In this document: positions 49,894-59,989 of the stretch, in pieces
Numbering within the stretch: position 1 is the stretch's first letter
How the letters are laid out: each line of letters starts with the position of its first letter
Source of the DNA: Anaeramoeba flamelloides
Taxonomy: Eukaryota; Metamonada; Anaeramoebidae
NCBI GenBank assembly: GCA_027625915.1
Contig: JANTQA010000015.1
Span: 434,001 to 498,000 of the forward strand
DNA: 64,000 bases
Reading direction: 5' to 3'
The notes under the pieces: model-generated
The model's input: the letters and a program-made list of their open reading frames with translations, nothing else
Told to the model about the DNA's origin: nothing
Databases searched by the model: none
Translations under genes and position numbers: made by a program

Positions 49894-50291
49894 CAGCTGT
49901 TCCAAGGCTACCGTGAATTTTTATATGAATCAAATTTTGATGCTGATATAGATTTTTAAAAAGTTGGATATGAGGATAAGAAAGCTCATATTGAAAAAAA
50001 ATTTTCACAAATCAACTTGTTTCAAAGATTTTCTTGTGATAAGATCAAAAATATTTTAGGTATTTCAAGAGAAACTTTTAAGTGGAATCTCAACAGATTT
50101 TCCAGGTTTGAAGCAATTTAGGGATCTAAAAATTAATTTTTCTTGTATCAGAAAAAATTCTTGAATATCAGCTCATTTAGGAATTTTTTTTTTCAATGAG
50201 CTTTCTTATCCTCATATCCAACTTTTTAAAAATCTATATCAGCATCAAAATTTGATTCATATAAAAATTCACGGTAGCCTTGGAAAGACTG
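49894..50291. mobile_element. TA-flanked palindromic MITE, second family, copy 1 (398 bp)
   Basis: Ends CAGCTGTTCCAAGGCTACCG and a near-complement ending GGTAGCCTTGGAAAGACTG, between TA dinucleotides (49892-49893, 50292-50293). Long arms share ATGAATCAAATTTTGATGCT, TATAGATTTTTAAAAAGTTG and GATATGAGGATAAGAAAGCT. The CAG/CTG tips and TA target fit Tc1/mariner. A small open frame inside is just the arm. Confidence 0.7.
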
Positions 50292-50352
50292 TAAACTAAT
50301 TTAAAAATTATAATTGTAAGTTCCAAATATAATGATAATCTTTTTTATATTA

Positions 50353-50749
50353 CAGCTGTTCCAAGGCTACCGTGAAAATTTATCAATATCAAATTTTGAT
50401 ATTTATATAGATTTTTAAATCGAAACATATGTGAATAAGAAAGCTTATATTGAAAATATTCTTTCATAAATGAGTTGATATCAAAATATTTTTCTAATGT
50501 GATCGAAAAATAAATTCATTTTCTAGAGGAGATTTTATGTCGTTTCTTAATGAATTTTTGATGTTTAGAGTCATTTTGGGTTCTGAAGATTTATTTTTGA
50601 AAATCAGAAAAAAATCTTGAATATTGACTCATTTAGGAATTTTTTTTTTCAATATGAGCTTTATTATTCGAATATTGAACTTTTGAAAAATCTATATCCA
50701 CATCAAAATTTGATATTGATAAAATTTCACGGTAGCTTTGGATTGACTG
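50353..50749. mobile_element. TA-flanked palindromic MITE, second family, copy 2 (397 bp)
   Basis: Same tips as 49894-50291 (CAGCTGTTCCAAGGCTACCG; right end GGTAGCTTTGGATTGACTG), TA at 50351-50352 and 50750-50751. Inner arms are more diverged (GAATAAGAAAGCTTATATTG against its partner). It lies 60 bp after copy 1 in the same family orientation. Confidence 0.7.
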
Positions 50750-50789
50750 TATTATTATTGTTTAAGAGTGGCAATTCAACAAAATTACA

Positions 50790-51345
50790 TCATATTTATT
50801 ATTATTTTTTTTTTAATTTGAAAAATAAACCGTAATTTTCCTTAATTTTTGGTATATTTCACAAATAAAAAAACCCTACTTTATCTTATCCAGAATTTAG
50901 ATAATTTGATTAAAATCAAAGATTTTTCTCTCTTCTTTTGAATTTTAAAAAAATAGGCGTTAAATTTTTACTGAGTTTTCTGTTTTATTTGTTAAATCAA
51001 TAGATTTTGGTTAGGTTTTTTTGAATTTTCTATTTATATAGAAAATCAATGGGTAATAGAGATAAAATAGAAAACCTCAAAAAAACTAGAACACTTCACA
51101 GATAAAAAAGAAAATCTCAACAAAACCACTGTTCGGTTTTCCACTATTTAATATAATTGAATAAAAACCAAGATTTTTCTCTGCTCTTTTGAATTTTGGA
51201 AAACAGCTGTTTAGTTTTTTTAATTTAATAATAAACCAAAAATTGAGGAAATTACAGTTTATTTTTTTAATTTGAGATTAATAAGAAAATTTCAGACATT
51301 TTCTTTCAATTTCTCAATAAACTAGGCACTCCACGGCATTTTGCA
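50790..51345. repeat. Modular palindrome array L6
   Basis: At least five units of the three hairpin types: AATTTGAAAAATAAACCG, CCAGAATTTAGATAAT with CTTTTGAATTTT, GAGTTTTCTGTTTTATTTG, GGTTTTTTTGAATTTTCTA with AAAATAGAAAACCTC, and TTTTGAATTTTGGAAAAC. It ends in linker AGGCACTCCACGGCATTTTG. It begins about 40 bp after a MITE. Confidence 0.6.
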
Positions 51346-51349
51346 GCAG

Positions 51350-53319
51350 TTCCCAAAATACCCAATTGATTTAGATTTCTTAAATTAACTATAATAATAA
51401 ATATATTTTTAACTCTTATGAAGAGTTTTCTTAAAAAATAACTAGAAAAAAATATTTCTTTTAAAGTAAGAGAAACAAACAATAATAGAGAGAAAAAAAA
51501 ATAATATGTCCTTAAGAAAATTAAGCACTATTTTTTTCTGATTAATATTTTTCGAAATTAAGTTTATAACTTAATTCCATTAAACACTGGAATAAATTTT
51601 TTTAGAATAAAAACACTCTCAACTTTTGAATATCGCAAATATTTTTTGAAATTAGTAGCACTTTTTTATTTTTTTTTGAAAAATTGGGGTTGAGAAAAGC
51701 TTGAAATCAAAGAATAAGTTAATTTATTAAATTAGAATGATTTTTCAGAGAGTTTATCTTTTTAGTTTAACTTTTTTTTAATTTTACCATTTAAAACTAA
51801 AAAAAAACATTTGAAGACCAAATTAGTGCCTTTTGTGAAAAGATAATTCCCATAATTTAGAATTTGTTTTAGTAAATGAGTTAAAACAAGATAGTGTATC
51901 TAAAAATATACATAATTTCAAGTGTGAATTCAATTATTTTGGCAAAAAATGTTTTCAAGAAAAAGTTAAATTGAAACTTTATTTAATCTTATTTTTTCAT
52001 TTTGTTTTTTTAATTGTATAAATGGAAAGTATTTGATCAGTTTTCCATTTTTTAGAGTTTTTTTGGTGGGTTGGGACATATAAAAAAGTATATTAATAAA
52101 AATTTTTTATGAATCTCAAGTCTTGAATTAGTCATTGGATCTTTTTTCTTAGTCAAAAATTTCTTGATCACAACCAAAATTTATTTTAATCAAGAGACCT
52201 AAATAATTGACAAACAATAGTTCAGAGCCATTTTAAGTTTTAAATTTGCACATTTTAGATAAGAGTATAACTATAAAGCCCCAAATTTCTAAGAAAAAAC
52301 AATTATATATGAATTTTTCTTTTTATTTTTTTTTTTTTTTTTTTTTTTCTACTTCCCCAAATCTGGTTTTAGACAATCCTAGTACAAGATACAAACCACA
52401 ACAACATTCACACACGTCACATATTGACTCAATAGATTGCAATGAAAGTTCAATTTATTTCACTTCAGTTGGTTTTAGATCGCTTCAGTTGAGATTCAGT
52501 TCTCTAGAGTAACTATAGTACGGTTAGATTTCGGTTAAGATCTAATCATAACAAGTTCTTTTTTGTCAAGATCTAGTTCAGAAACAAATTTATTAATTCT
52601 TATAATATATTTTTATTCCTTTTACCTCTTCATACACTTTAAAAAAAACAAAAAGAGAAGGAACCTAAAAAAGGAGAGTAACCCAAACATTTTTTCAAAA
52701 AATGGTATTTGGAAAAAGTAAAGAGTATAAAAAATAATAAAATGATAATTTTACTTTGAGAAATATTTTTGTTGTAAAAACTCCTAGCGAATAACAAAAT
52801 CAAAATTTTTTTTTCAAAACTCTCTCCAAAAAATTAAAACAAAAAACAAAAAACAAAAAACCAGAAGGTATTCAAACAATATTTGTCCAAAAAAACTCCA
52901 TGAACAAAAAAACAATAACAAATTTCATTCTTTGTGTTCAAAAAAACTATCAGAGTAAAAAACGAGGATCAAAAAAACTAAATGAATAAACAATTTTAAT
53001 TTGATTTAATATTAAATGTTTATAGTTCTTGGAAGGGTAGAAAACAAAAAGATCATATTTTAAAAATATTTTTTTTAGAATTATCTTTCTTTTATTTCCG
53101 AAAAAGAAAAATAAAAGAAAAAAAAATAAATCATTTTTTAAAATAGATACTCGACAATAATTCATATTTGTTATACCGTTTTTATTTCAAATAAATTATA
53201 ACATTAATTTTTTTTTTTTTTTTTTTGTTAATTGGATTTAAGAACTTTTTTAATAATCTAAAAAATAATCGATAAATAAATAAATAAATTAATAAATAAA
53301 TAAATTAATAAATAAATGC
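51350..53319. other. Intergenic region, weak signals only
   Basis: Mostly AT-rich. A less AT-rich patch at about 52355-52570 reads PNLVLDNPSTRYKPQQH onward on the plus strand but has no splice-supported context and no known family. The last 60 bp before the SCYL1 stop codon is a TAAATAAA-type repeat. Confidence 0.35.
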
Positions 53320-54087
53320 TTAATCCACATCAAATTCTGCAAAAAAATCATAATCATCATCATCATTTTTTATTTCTTCATTTTTCTCTTGAACTTTTCC
53401 TTTTTTTGAATTGCTAAAAGACATTGTATTATTATTTTTATTATAATTACCGGATTTATTGTTAAAAGAATTTTGAGAAGTATTTTTTTTAATTTCATTT
53501 GTTTTTTGTTCGAGAAGTTTTTTTTTTTTTGTTGTCTTGGAACATTTCATCAAAATCAAAATCATCCCAACCATTTTCTTTTTTATCTTCTTGCTTCTTT
53601 TTATCCGTTTCAACGCTTTTATTAATTTTGTAATTTGTTTTTCTTGATTGGTTCCTTATAGCATTATTGTTTGATTTGGTTTTATTTTTTGAACCTAAAT
53701 TTAAGGATTTTGAATTAGTTTTTTTAGTGGTTGTAAAAGTTGATGATTTTTTTACATGTTTATTCTTATTCTTATTATTATCTTTTGAAGTATTTTCTGA
53801 CAACCCAATGTCTTTAAACCAATCATCATCATCATCATCATCATCATTATCATTATTTTCAATACCATCATTATAACCACCTTGTCCCCAATCTCCAAAA
53901 TTAGTTTCAATTGTTTTGATTTTCTTTTGAGTTTTTGGAGAGTATTTGTCTTCTAAAACAGATTTTAAATTTAAACCTTTTTGGTTTTTTTTATTTTGAA
54001 GATTATTCTTATCATTTTTCTTTATGGATCTTTTTTCATTATTTTTTTTATTAACAATTTGATCTTTGTGCTCTGTATTATTATTAA

Positions 54088-54124
<37 letters not shown>

Positions 54125-57100
54125 TTTGGAATCTTGTTCTGTTTCCTTTTTATTAAATTTTTTCACAACCCATCCGATCATTGAATTTTCATTTGAATCA
54201 TTTGGTTTCTTATTTTGGATTATCTTTTGGGTTAATTTTTGATGGATTGAATTTTGTGATTTGTTTTGGGGTTGATTCATTTGATTTGTACTTGACTTTG
54301 TTTCAATTTTTTTACTTTCCTTTTCAATTAGATCTAAAAAGCTTCTTATTGTTTTTAAAGATTCTTCTCTAACATCTTTATTGCCACATACAGTTAAAGG
54401 TGAAATCCGAGGAATCAAAGTTGTTGCTATTTGGATAATGGTAAACATTTTTCTGGTTTGCGATAAAGCACGGAGCGCAAAAAGCTTTGTAGGATCAAAG
54501 GGGTCCCTTAACGCACGAGACAATCCAGGTATTAAGATCTTTGATCTTGTTTTAGGGTTTAAATACTTTGCAATATTCCCCAGGCAAATTGTGGTATTAG
54601 TTCTGATCCCCGATTCAGGGTCCAATTGCAGCTTTGCTAAGTACTTTAATAAAACAGAATTGATTTTTTTTTCCTCCAATTTGGGCACCATTGTAACCAT
54701 CGATTTGACAGTGGTATCCCGAAGCTGTGGCGAGCTATCTGTAAACCCATTCACAATATTCGGAAAGACTACATTGTTTACATCCCTTCCCGATATTAAT
54801 TCAATATATGAACTTAGATTTTCAAGTAAGCATATTCTAATTGTTCGATCTAAAGAAGTAAATAATTTATTGGCAACGGGCCAGACCATTTTTTGAAATT
54901 CCTCCTGTGTAAGAATTTTGCCAATCTTTAATAACAAATTTAATGTTGACACTTTAGTGGTCCCCATTTGAATTGATTTCAATAATTGAGGCAAAATGGT
55001 TAATTTTAAGAGCTTTTCAGGTAATTTTAATACAGATTTTGTTACACTTTTAAAAAAAATTTCACATTCCTTTTCAGTTTTTGTTGAAATTGTTTCTAAA
55101 AAAGTGAAAATTTGAATGAGCTTGTTTTCTTTGAAATATTCATTACCTAAGATTTCTGTGGAATTTACTCTACTGTTGGGTATTTTTGCAAAGCACCTTA
55201 AAATGCAATTTGTGAATTTACGATTAGGTAGATTCGAGAAAAGATGTTTCATCGAATTTTTTGAATTTAAATTGACACCCTCTAGGCAATTTACACCATT
55301 GAAAACTTGCAGCGACAATAACCCAACCCCCCAAGAATCAATCGCAGAAATTGAATTATTAACTATTTGAGCCCATTTACCTCCTACAATTTCAGGACAT
55401 TTATATTTGCTTGCTATCAATGCCTTTTTAATTTCATTATTTCCAGATTCCACTTTAACATAATGATCAAATAACCCTAACTTCCATTCCCCACTTTTTG
55501 TAACAAAAATGTTATCTATTAAAGCGTCCCCATGAATTGCATTTGTTTTTTCATTTAAAAAATTAATTGAACGCTAAATTTTGAAATAATTAAAGATTAA
55601 TTTTTTTAATTATTTAATATAAAGTTTTTTAATTATTTATTTTTAATAATTTTTTATTTAAACATTTGTGGATTTTTTGTGTTATATTTTTTAATAAATT
55701 TTTTACATTTTTTAGAATATTTAATTATTATTGATAAAAGAGATTAAAGTTTAAAAATATTTCGTGATTTTTGTCAAAAAAATTTTTTTTTAATCAATTC
55801 AAATTAACAAACTATTATTTTCTTTGTTTGATCAGAGATTTTTGTTTGTAAAAATTTTAAGATTTATCACAAAAAAACTTTTTAAATAGGGAATCATGTT
55901 TTTGAGGTGTTAGTATCAAATTAAATTCTAACTTTTATTTTTGATTTCATTTGGATATTAAGTTCGGATACATTTCATATTAGGCGTGATATCAATATTT
56001 TGAATATAAAAAATTTATTTTCAAGAAATATTTAGCAATAAACCTTGGTTTTTTTTTCCGATGATTTTCATATTGTTATCTTAGATGGTCAATGGATTCC
56101 TGTTCTTACCGGGCTGAAATTAAAATTATATTTGTAATATATTATTTTCTAAAATTGTTGGGGAATTAGTAAAGCGGAAAATGATTCTTGATCTCTGTTA
56201 ATTTGGTCGAGAAAAATTTACAAATATCTATATGATTTTACAAATATCTATTTGAGTTTGGAGTGAAGAGGATTGATAAAATTTTAAAATTGTGAGATAT
56301 AATGAAAAAATCGGTGTCTGATAACTCGAGTGAATGAAAGAAAAAAAAGGTAATTGATATAAAAAATAAAAACAACAATATAATTATGTGAAAAAAAGTT
56401 TAATATATTTTTTAATTGCAAATAGTAAGATAATCACAAAAATGATAAAAACACTTAAATTGCAGAAATCACAGAAATCACAAAAATAATAGAAATCACA
56501 GAAACTGAATATGAAAAGTATTATCAATTATTAAAAGAAAAAATAAGAAATTAAAATAAAAGTATTAATAATAATAACAGTTTTTACAACACTATCCTAT
56601 TTCTAAGATTTTCACTTTGTTGAATTGGTTATTAAATCATTCATGAGAAATTTGACCATTTTTTTAAGATCGGATAAGTATCCTGTTTATTCTCAATATA
56701 AAAGGAGAACTAAAACATGGTTTGATTGATTTTCGTTTATGAAAAATATGTGGAATTATTCTTTCAACACTAGTGTAAAGATAAATGTTGTAAAAACTCT
56801 ATTTTTTAGACCAAGTTAGAATTTCAATATATAAAAGAAGATTTAAACTCAAAAGGAAATTAGAAATTCTTGGGTTTGAACACATATCAAAAAATTTAAA
56901 ATTTTCAAAAAAAGAAAACGAAAATATTAATTGGGAAGTAGAAAGTCTAAAACTACTAAATATGAATCTTAATCAATTTAGAGTAAACTTAATAATAAAT
57001 GGTTCTGGATGGAAAGGTCAAGAATATTTAAAAATTATTAGGTATAATAATAATATAAACAAACAGTCGTCAAGTGCCGTAGAGTACCTAGGTTTTTTTT

Positions 57101-59752
57101 TAATTTTAGAAATAAAAAGAAATTTTTTGAAATTTTCTGTTTAATTTCTTAAATTAAAAAAAACCTAAGGACAAAAAATATTTAAAATGGAAGTACTCTA
57201 CTTCCATCTTAAAACTAAGAAATTTCACAAATCATCTAAATAGATATTCTTATGTTTATGTTAAGAATAAAATAAAAAACAAAATCCTTTAATTTATGTA
57301 AAAAACGATTAAACTGAGAAATCGTTGAAGATATCGATCATTTTTTAAGGGAACGTGTTTAGATTTTTTTAATTTAAGAAATAAACAGAAAAATTTATAA
57401 ATTTTCTGTTTCGTTCTCAAATTAAAATAAACCTAGACGACTGTCCATTGTATGAAATAAATCGTACGATTTGTATTAAAAAACTAATTCAAATTAACAA
57501 AAACAATAAGAATAATATCTTTGATGTTATTCGTAACAACAATCCATTATTTATTTTGTCATTGGTTAATGATAAAGAAAATTATGATTCTTTATTGAAA
57601 TTTCTCAATGAAAATTTAAGCAATTAGGAGAAGTGCCGTAGAGTACCGTCAAGTGCCTAGCTTTTTTTTTAATTTAAGAAATTAAAAGAAAATTTCAAAG
57701 ATTTTCTTTATATTTCTCAAATTAAAAAAAAAGCGAATGGCACTTTTCCAGAATTCAAAAGAATAGAGAAAAATCAAAGAAATTACTCAATTCTTTTAAA
57801 TTCTGGAAAACCTAACGGCAAGTTTTTTTAATTGTTGAAATAAACCTAATGGTAAGTGCCGTAGAGTTCCTAGGTTTTTTTTTAATTTTTGAAATAAAAA
57901 GAAAATTAAATAAATTTTCTTTGTATTTCACAAATTAAAAAAAAACTAACGGCGCTTTTCCAAAATTCAAAATAATTGAGAAAAATCAATGATTTTACTC
58001 AATTCTTGTAAATTCTGGAAAACCTAACGGCTGTAAGAGGAAATTAATTCCCCCCCTTCAAAAATAAAAAAAATAAAAAAAATATGATATTTTTGAAATT
58101 TACCTCTCCAGAAATATAGAATTTATTGGATACATTTGTTTGATTTTAAAATTATTTATTTTCCAGGGAATTTGTGAAACTCAAAATAATTTTGATTCTT
58201 ACATTAAATTTTATAAACCTGATTTTCTTTTTGTTTGGATTTAAAATTTTTGTAATTGTTGTTTGATTTGGAGAATTTCTTCTCTTCTTTGGGTTGAACT
58301 ATTTGCAGTTTTTTTTTTTTTTTTGATTTCAAGAGTTCAATTGATTTTCCTTTAATCTTTGAAAATAAATATTCTTTGATTTGTCTTAGTTTGATAAAAA
58401 TATTTGAAATTAGAATTTTGAAAATCAAATTTGTAAAAAGCATGTTTTGGTAAAATAATAATAAATAGGAATGTGGCGAGGAATTCAAGGTAATTCCTTG
58501 TTTTGAATTATTCAAAATTAAGAAGATATGGAAGAAATATCTTTCAAGAAATAGACTTTTATCGATTTTTTTTTTTTCATTTCCTTGATTTCAACAAGTT
58601 TATTTGATGAGACGATCTTTCTTCTTTTGTATTCAAAAAGAAAAAGGTGTGTTTAAAATATACACCTTCTCTGGTCTCATGTTGATTTTTTGGTTTGTTC
58701 TAGGATTAATTTCAAGCACTTGTAAGGAATATATTTCAAGAACCAAAACCAAATTAAATAAAACCAAAAATTTTAATCAAAAAAAATGTTTAAAAAATTG
58801 AAAATTTAAAGATTCAACTCTCGTTTGCTCCGGTTTGGGTTCGCTTTCTTTTTACAAATAAAGCAGAGAATGGAATTTTGGTTTCAAAGTTTCAATATCT
58901 GGTTGCACTCAAAAAATATTTATCAGGAAGGTTCTCAAAATTAAAATTTTCAAAAATTGTAAAATTTTGCTACTCCCTTAATTTAATTATTTAATAGAGA
59001 ATTAAATTGCCAAAAAAAGTCACTGTGAGGGTGAGTGAGTTAAAGTATTGTGTAATTATGTTCTTTTTCTCTTTAGAGAATCCTTAAGTTTGGTTTTCAG
59101 AATTTTGTTGAATTGAAAGCAAAGGGATAGATTAGTTTTTGTTTTATTCAAACAACAAAAATTCGAATTTTCATTTGTTTTTGAATTATCGGCGGGGTTG
59201 TAAACCAAAAGTATTCCGTCAATACCTGAGACTGCCAACACCTATAAACCAATTGAACTTTTTTTAAAACCAATTTATTATTTGCAATATTCTTCTTGTT
59301 GAAAAAAGAAAAACTAGTATATTGTGGATATGGCTTTTAAAGAAATAAAAAAATTTCTCAAATTAAACAACAAGCAATAAAAAAAAAAAAAAAAAGGATC
59401 TTTTTTTCCTTACAATAATCGTGTACAACCCCCAAGCACGTTCCTCAGTTGATAAATTTTTTAATACATTTTGTAATGGAACAACACTTTCCGTTACCAT
59501 GTATAATGAATCGTCAAGCTCAACACCATCAAGAAAGGCTAGAATATCAGGGTGCCGTGTGGTTTTTAGCCCAAGAAAGCATTTTTTTGCTCTTTCCATT
59601 AAGCTTCGGTTTTGTTGGATATTAAATTGAAACACAGAGACATCCAATTTGTTTTGTTTGTTATTCCCTTCATAAAGAGCCCATCCATTTCTTTTATAAT
59701 TTGTTGATAAACCAATTTTAAAGGGAAGATCCTTTGAAATTCCACCTCCCAT
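53320..59752 (-). CDS. SCYL1-like N-terminal kinase-like protein (pseudokinase plus HEAT repeats)
   Basis: Homologue of SCYL1/Scy1, a catalytically silent kinase-like protein tied to COPI/Golgi traffic and tRNA export. Exon 1 (59752-59414) starts MGGGISKDLPF and reaches AWGLYTII, matching the family's N-lobe (GWALYEG, TRHPDILAFLDGVE, LYMVTESVVPL). GTAAGG begins an intron of 3,840 bp. Exon 2 (from 55573) resumes in phase with RSINFLN, NAIHGDALIDNIF, SGEWKLGLFDH, CPEIVGG and DSWGVG. The catalytic HRD and DFG motifs are absent, as in SCYL1. HEAT-type repeats follow (about 55000-54370: VFPNIVNGFTDSSPQLRDTT, LQLDPESGIRTNTTICLGNI). Then comes a disordered acidic tail with DDDDWF, GWDDFDFDEMF and DYDFFAEFDVD. 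The frame changes once, at the T13 run 53518-53530 (A13 in the gene); one base fewer gives about 862 residues in total. Confidence 0.85.
56794..57627 (+). pseudogene. Decayed coding sequence interrupted by palindromic modules
   Basis: Two protein-like blocks lie in the same frame. The first, 56794-57066, includes LKRKLEILGFEHISKNL and INGSGWKGQEYLKIIR. The second, 57433-57627, includes DDCPLYEINRTICIKKL and NNNPLFILSLVNDKENY and ends in TAG. Between them lie two palindromic modules (57067-57175 and 57357-57434) and about 180 bp of non-coding sequence. The second block faintly resembles an ankyrin-type repeat (NPLFIL, LLKFL) but I cannot name the family. It lies antisense inside the SCYL1 intron. 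No start codon with context is seen. It most likely came from an inserted host gene copy that later took in repeats. Confidence 0.4.
57066..58035. repeat. Modular palindrome array L7
   Basis: At least six hairpin units at 57090-57172, 57357-57434, 57660-57733, 57745-57820, 57870-57945 and 57955-58030. Types alternate between TTTTTTTAATTTxxGAAATAA and TTTTCCAGAATTCAAAAGAAT. Linkers are nearly constant: GTCAAGTGCCGTAGAGTACC (57069), AGTGCCGTAGAGTACCGTCA (about 57632) and AGTGCCGTAGAGTTCC (57855). Units end CCTAACGG. The first two interrupt a decayed coding sequence. Confidence 0.7.
58117..58985 (+). repeat. Dispersed repeat R3, copy 2
   Basis: Related to 42449-43220 in the same orientation. 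Shared blocks are TTTGATAAAAATATTTGAAA, AATAATAATAAATAGGAATG-like, GACTTTTATCGATTTTTTT, TTCAACTC and GCACTCAAAAAATATTT. It lies inside the SCYL1 intron. The short open frames in the two copies share FF, ISRxK and KKCxKN patterns, but neither is long enough or conserved enough to call. Confidence 0.5.
59056..59241 (-). other. Exon-like block in the SCYL1 intron, possible alternative last exon
   Basis: On the minus strand GGTTTATAG is followed by 61 codons and a stop: VLAVSGIDGILLVYNPADNS, then a Lys/Thr/Cys-rich tail ending KRKRT. The start resembles one blade of a WD40 repeat. It begins in phase 0. The SCYL1 exon 1 donor 172 bp upstream also ends in phase 0, so splicing between them would give a 174-residue protein with only the kinase N-lobe. 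172 bp is a normal intron length here. It could equally be a relic exon from another gene. Confidence 0.4.
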
Positions 59753-59830
59753 TACTTTGTCGGGAAATTCAACCAAAAAAAACGAAAATGAAAAAAATGC
59801 TATTTTTATTATTCTATTTTCTTCATTTAA

Positions 59831-59985
59831 GCTATACAATCCCTGAAATTTGAAATAAGATTATCTTGTGTAAGGTGTAGTGGCTTGTTAATTTGGTTCT
59901 TAGCTGATCGATCTTGGATTTGGTATGAGTTTTAAAAGTGGTTCAAAATGGTAATTTTTGACAATTTTTTTATTTTCGTTTGATT
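59831..59985. mobile_element. Solo arm of the TTAA fold-back element
   Basis: Starts TTAAGCTATACAATCCCTG (TTAA at 59827-59830) and follows the left arm of 3918-4475 through TTATCTTGTGTAAGGTGTAG, TTAGCTGATCGATCTTG and GTAATTTTTGACAATTTTTT. It then stops; no right arm follows. It lies about 75 bp upstream of the SCYL1 start codon. Confidence 0.65.
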
Positions 59986-59989
59986 TTAC

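Larger units (their letters stand above)
55574..59413 (-). other. Long SCYL1 intron (3.84 kb) filled with repeats
   Basis: The intron runs from GTAAGG at the exon 1 edge to TTTAG before RSINF. Other introns in the window measure 118-230 bp. This one contains a decayed coding sequence on the opposite strand, palindrome array L7, dispersed repeat R3 copy 2 and an exon-like block at 59056-59241. The first 1.2 kb inside the exon 2 edge is plain AT-rich DNA. Confidence 0.75.

Noticed and set aside
52246-52512. 88-codon plus-strand frame
   Set aside because: It starts in AT-rich filler and runs through a T26-type homopolymer; no splice context or known family.
54381-54896. 171-codon plus-strand frame
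   Set aside because: Antisense to the HEAT-repeat part of the SCYL1-like gene, which has clear family motifs on the minus strand.
59753-59839. Upstream N-terminal extension of SCYL1 (MYSLNEEN...)
   Set aside because: It runs into the solo transposon arm and lacks family similarity; MGGGISKDLPF aligns with the SCYL1 start.
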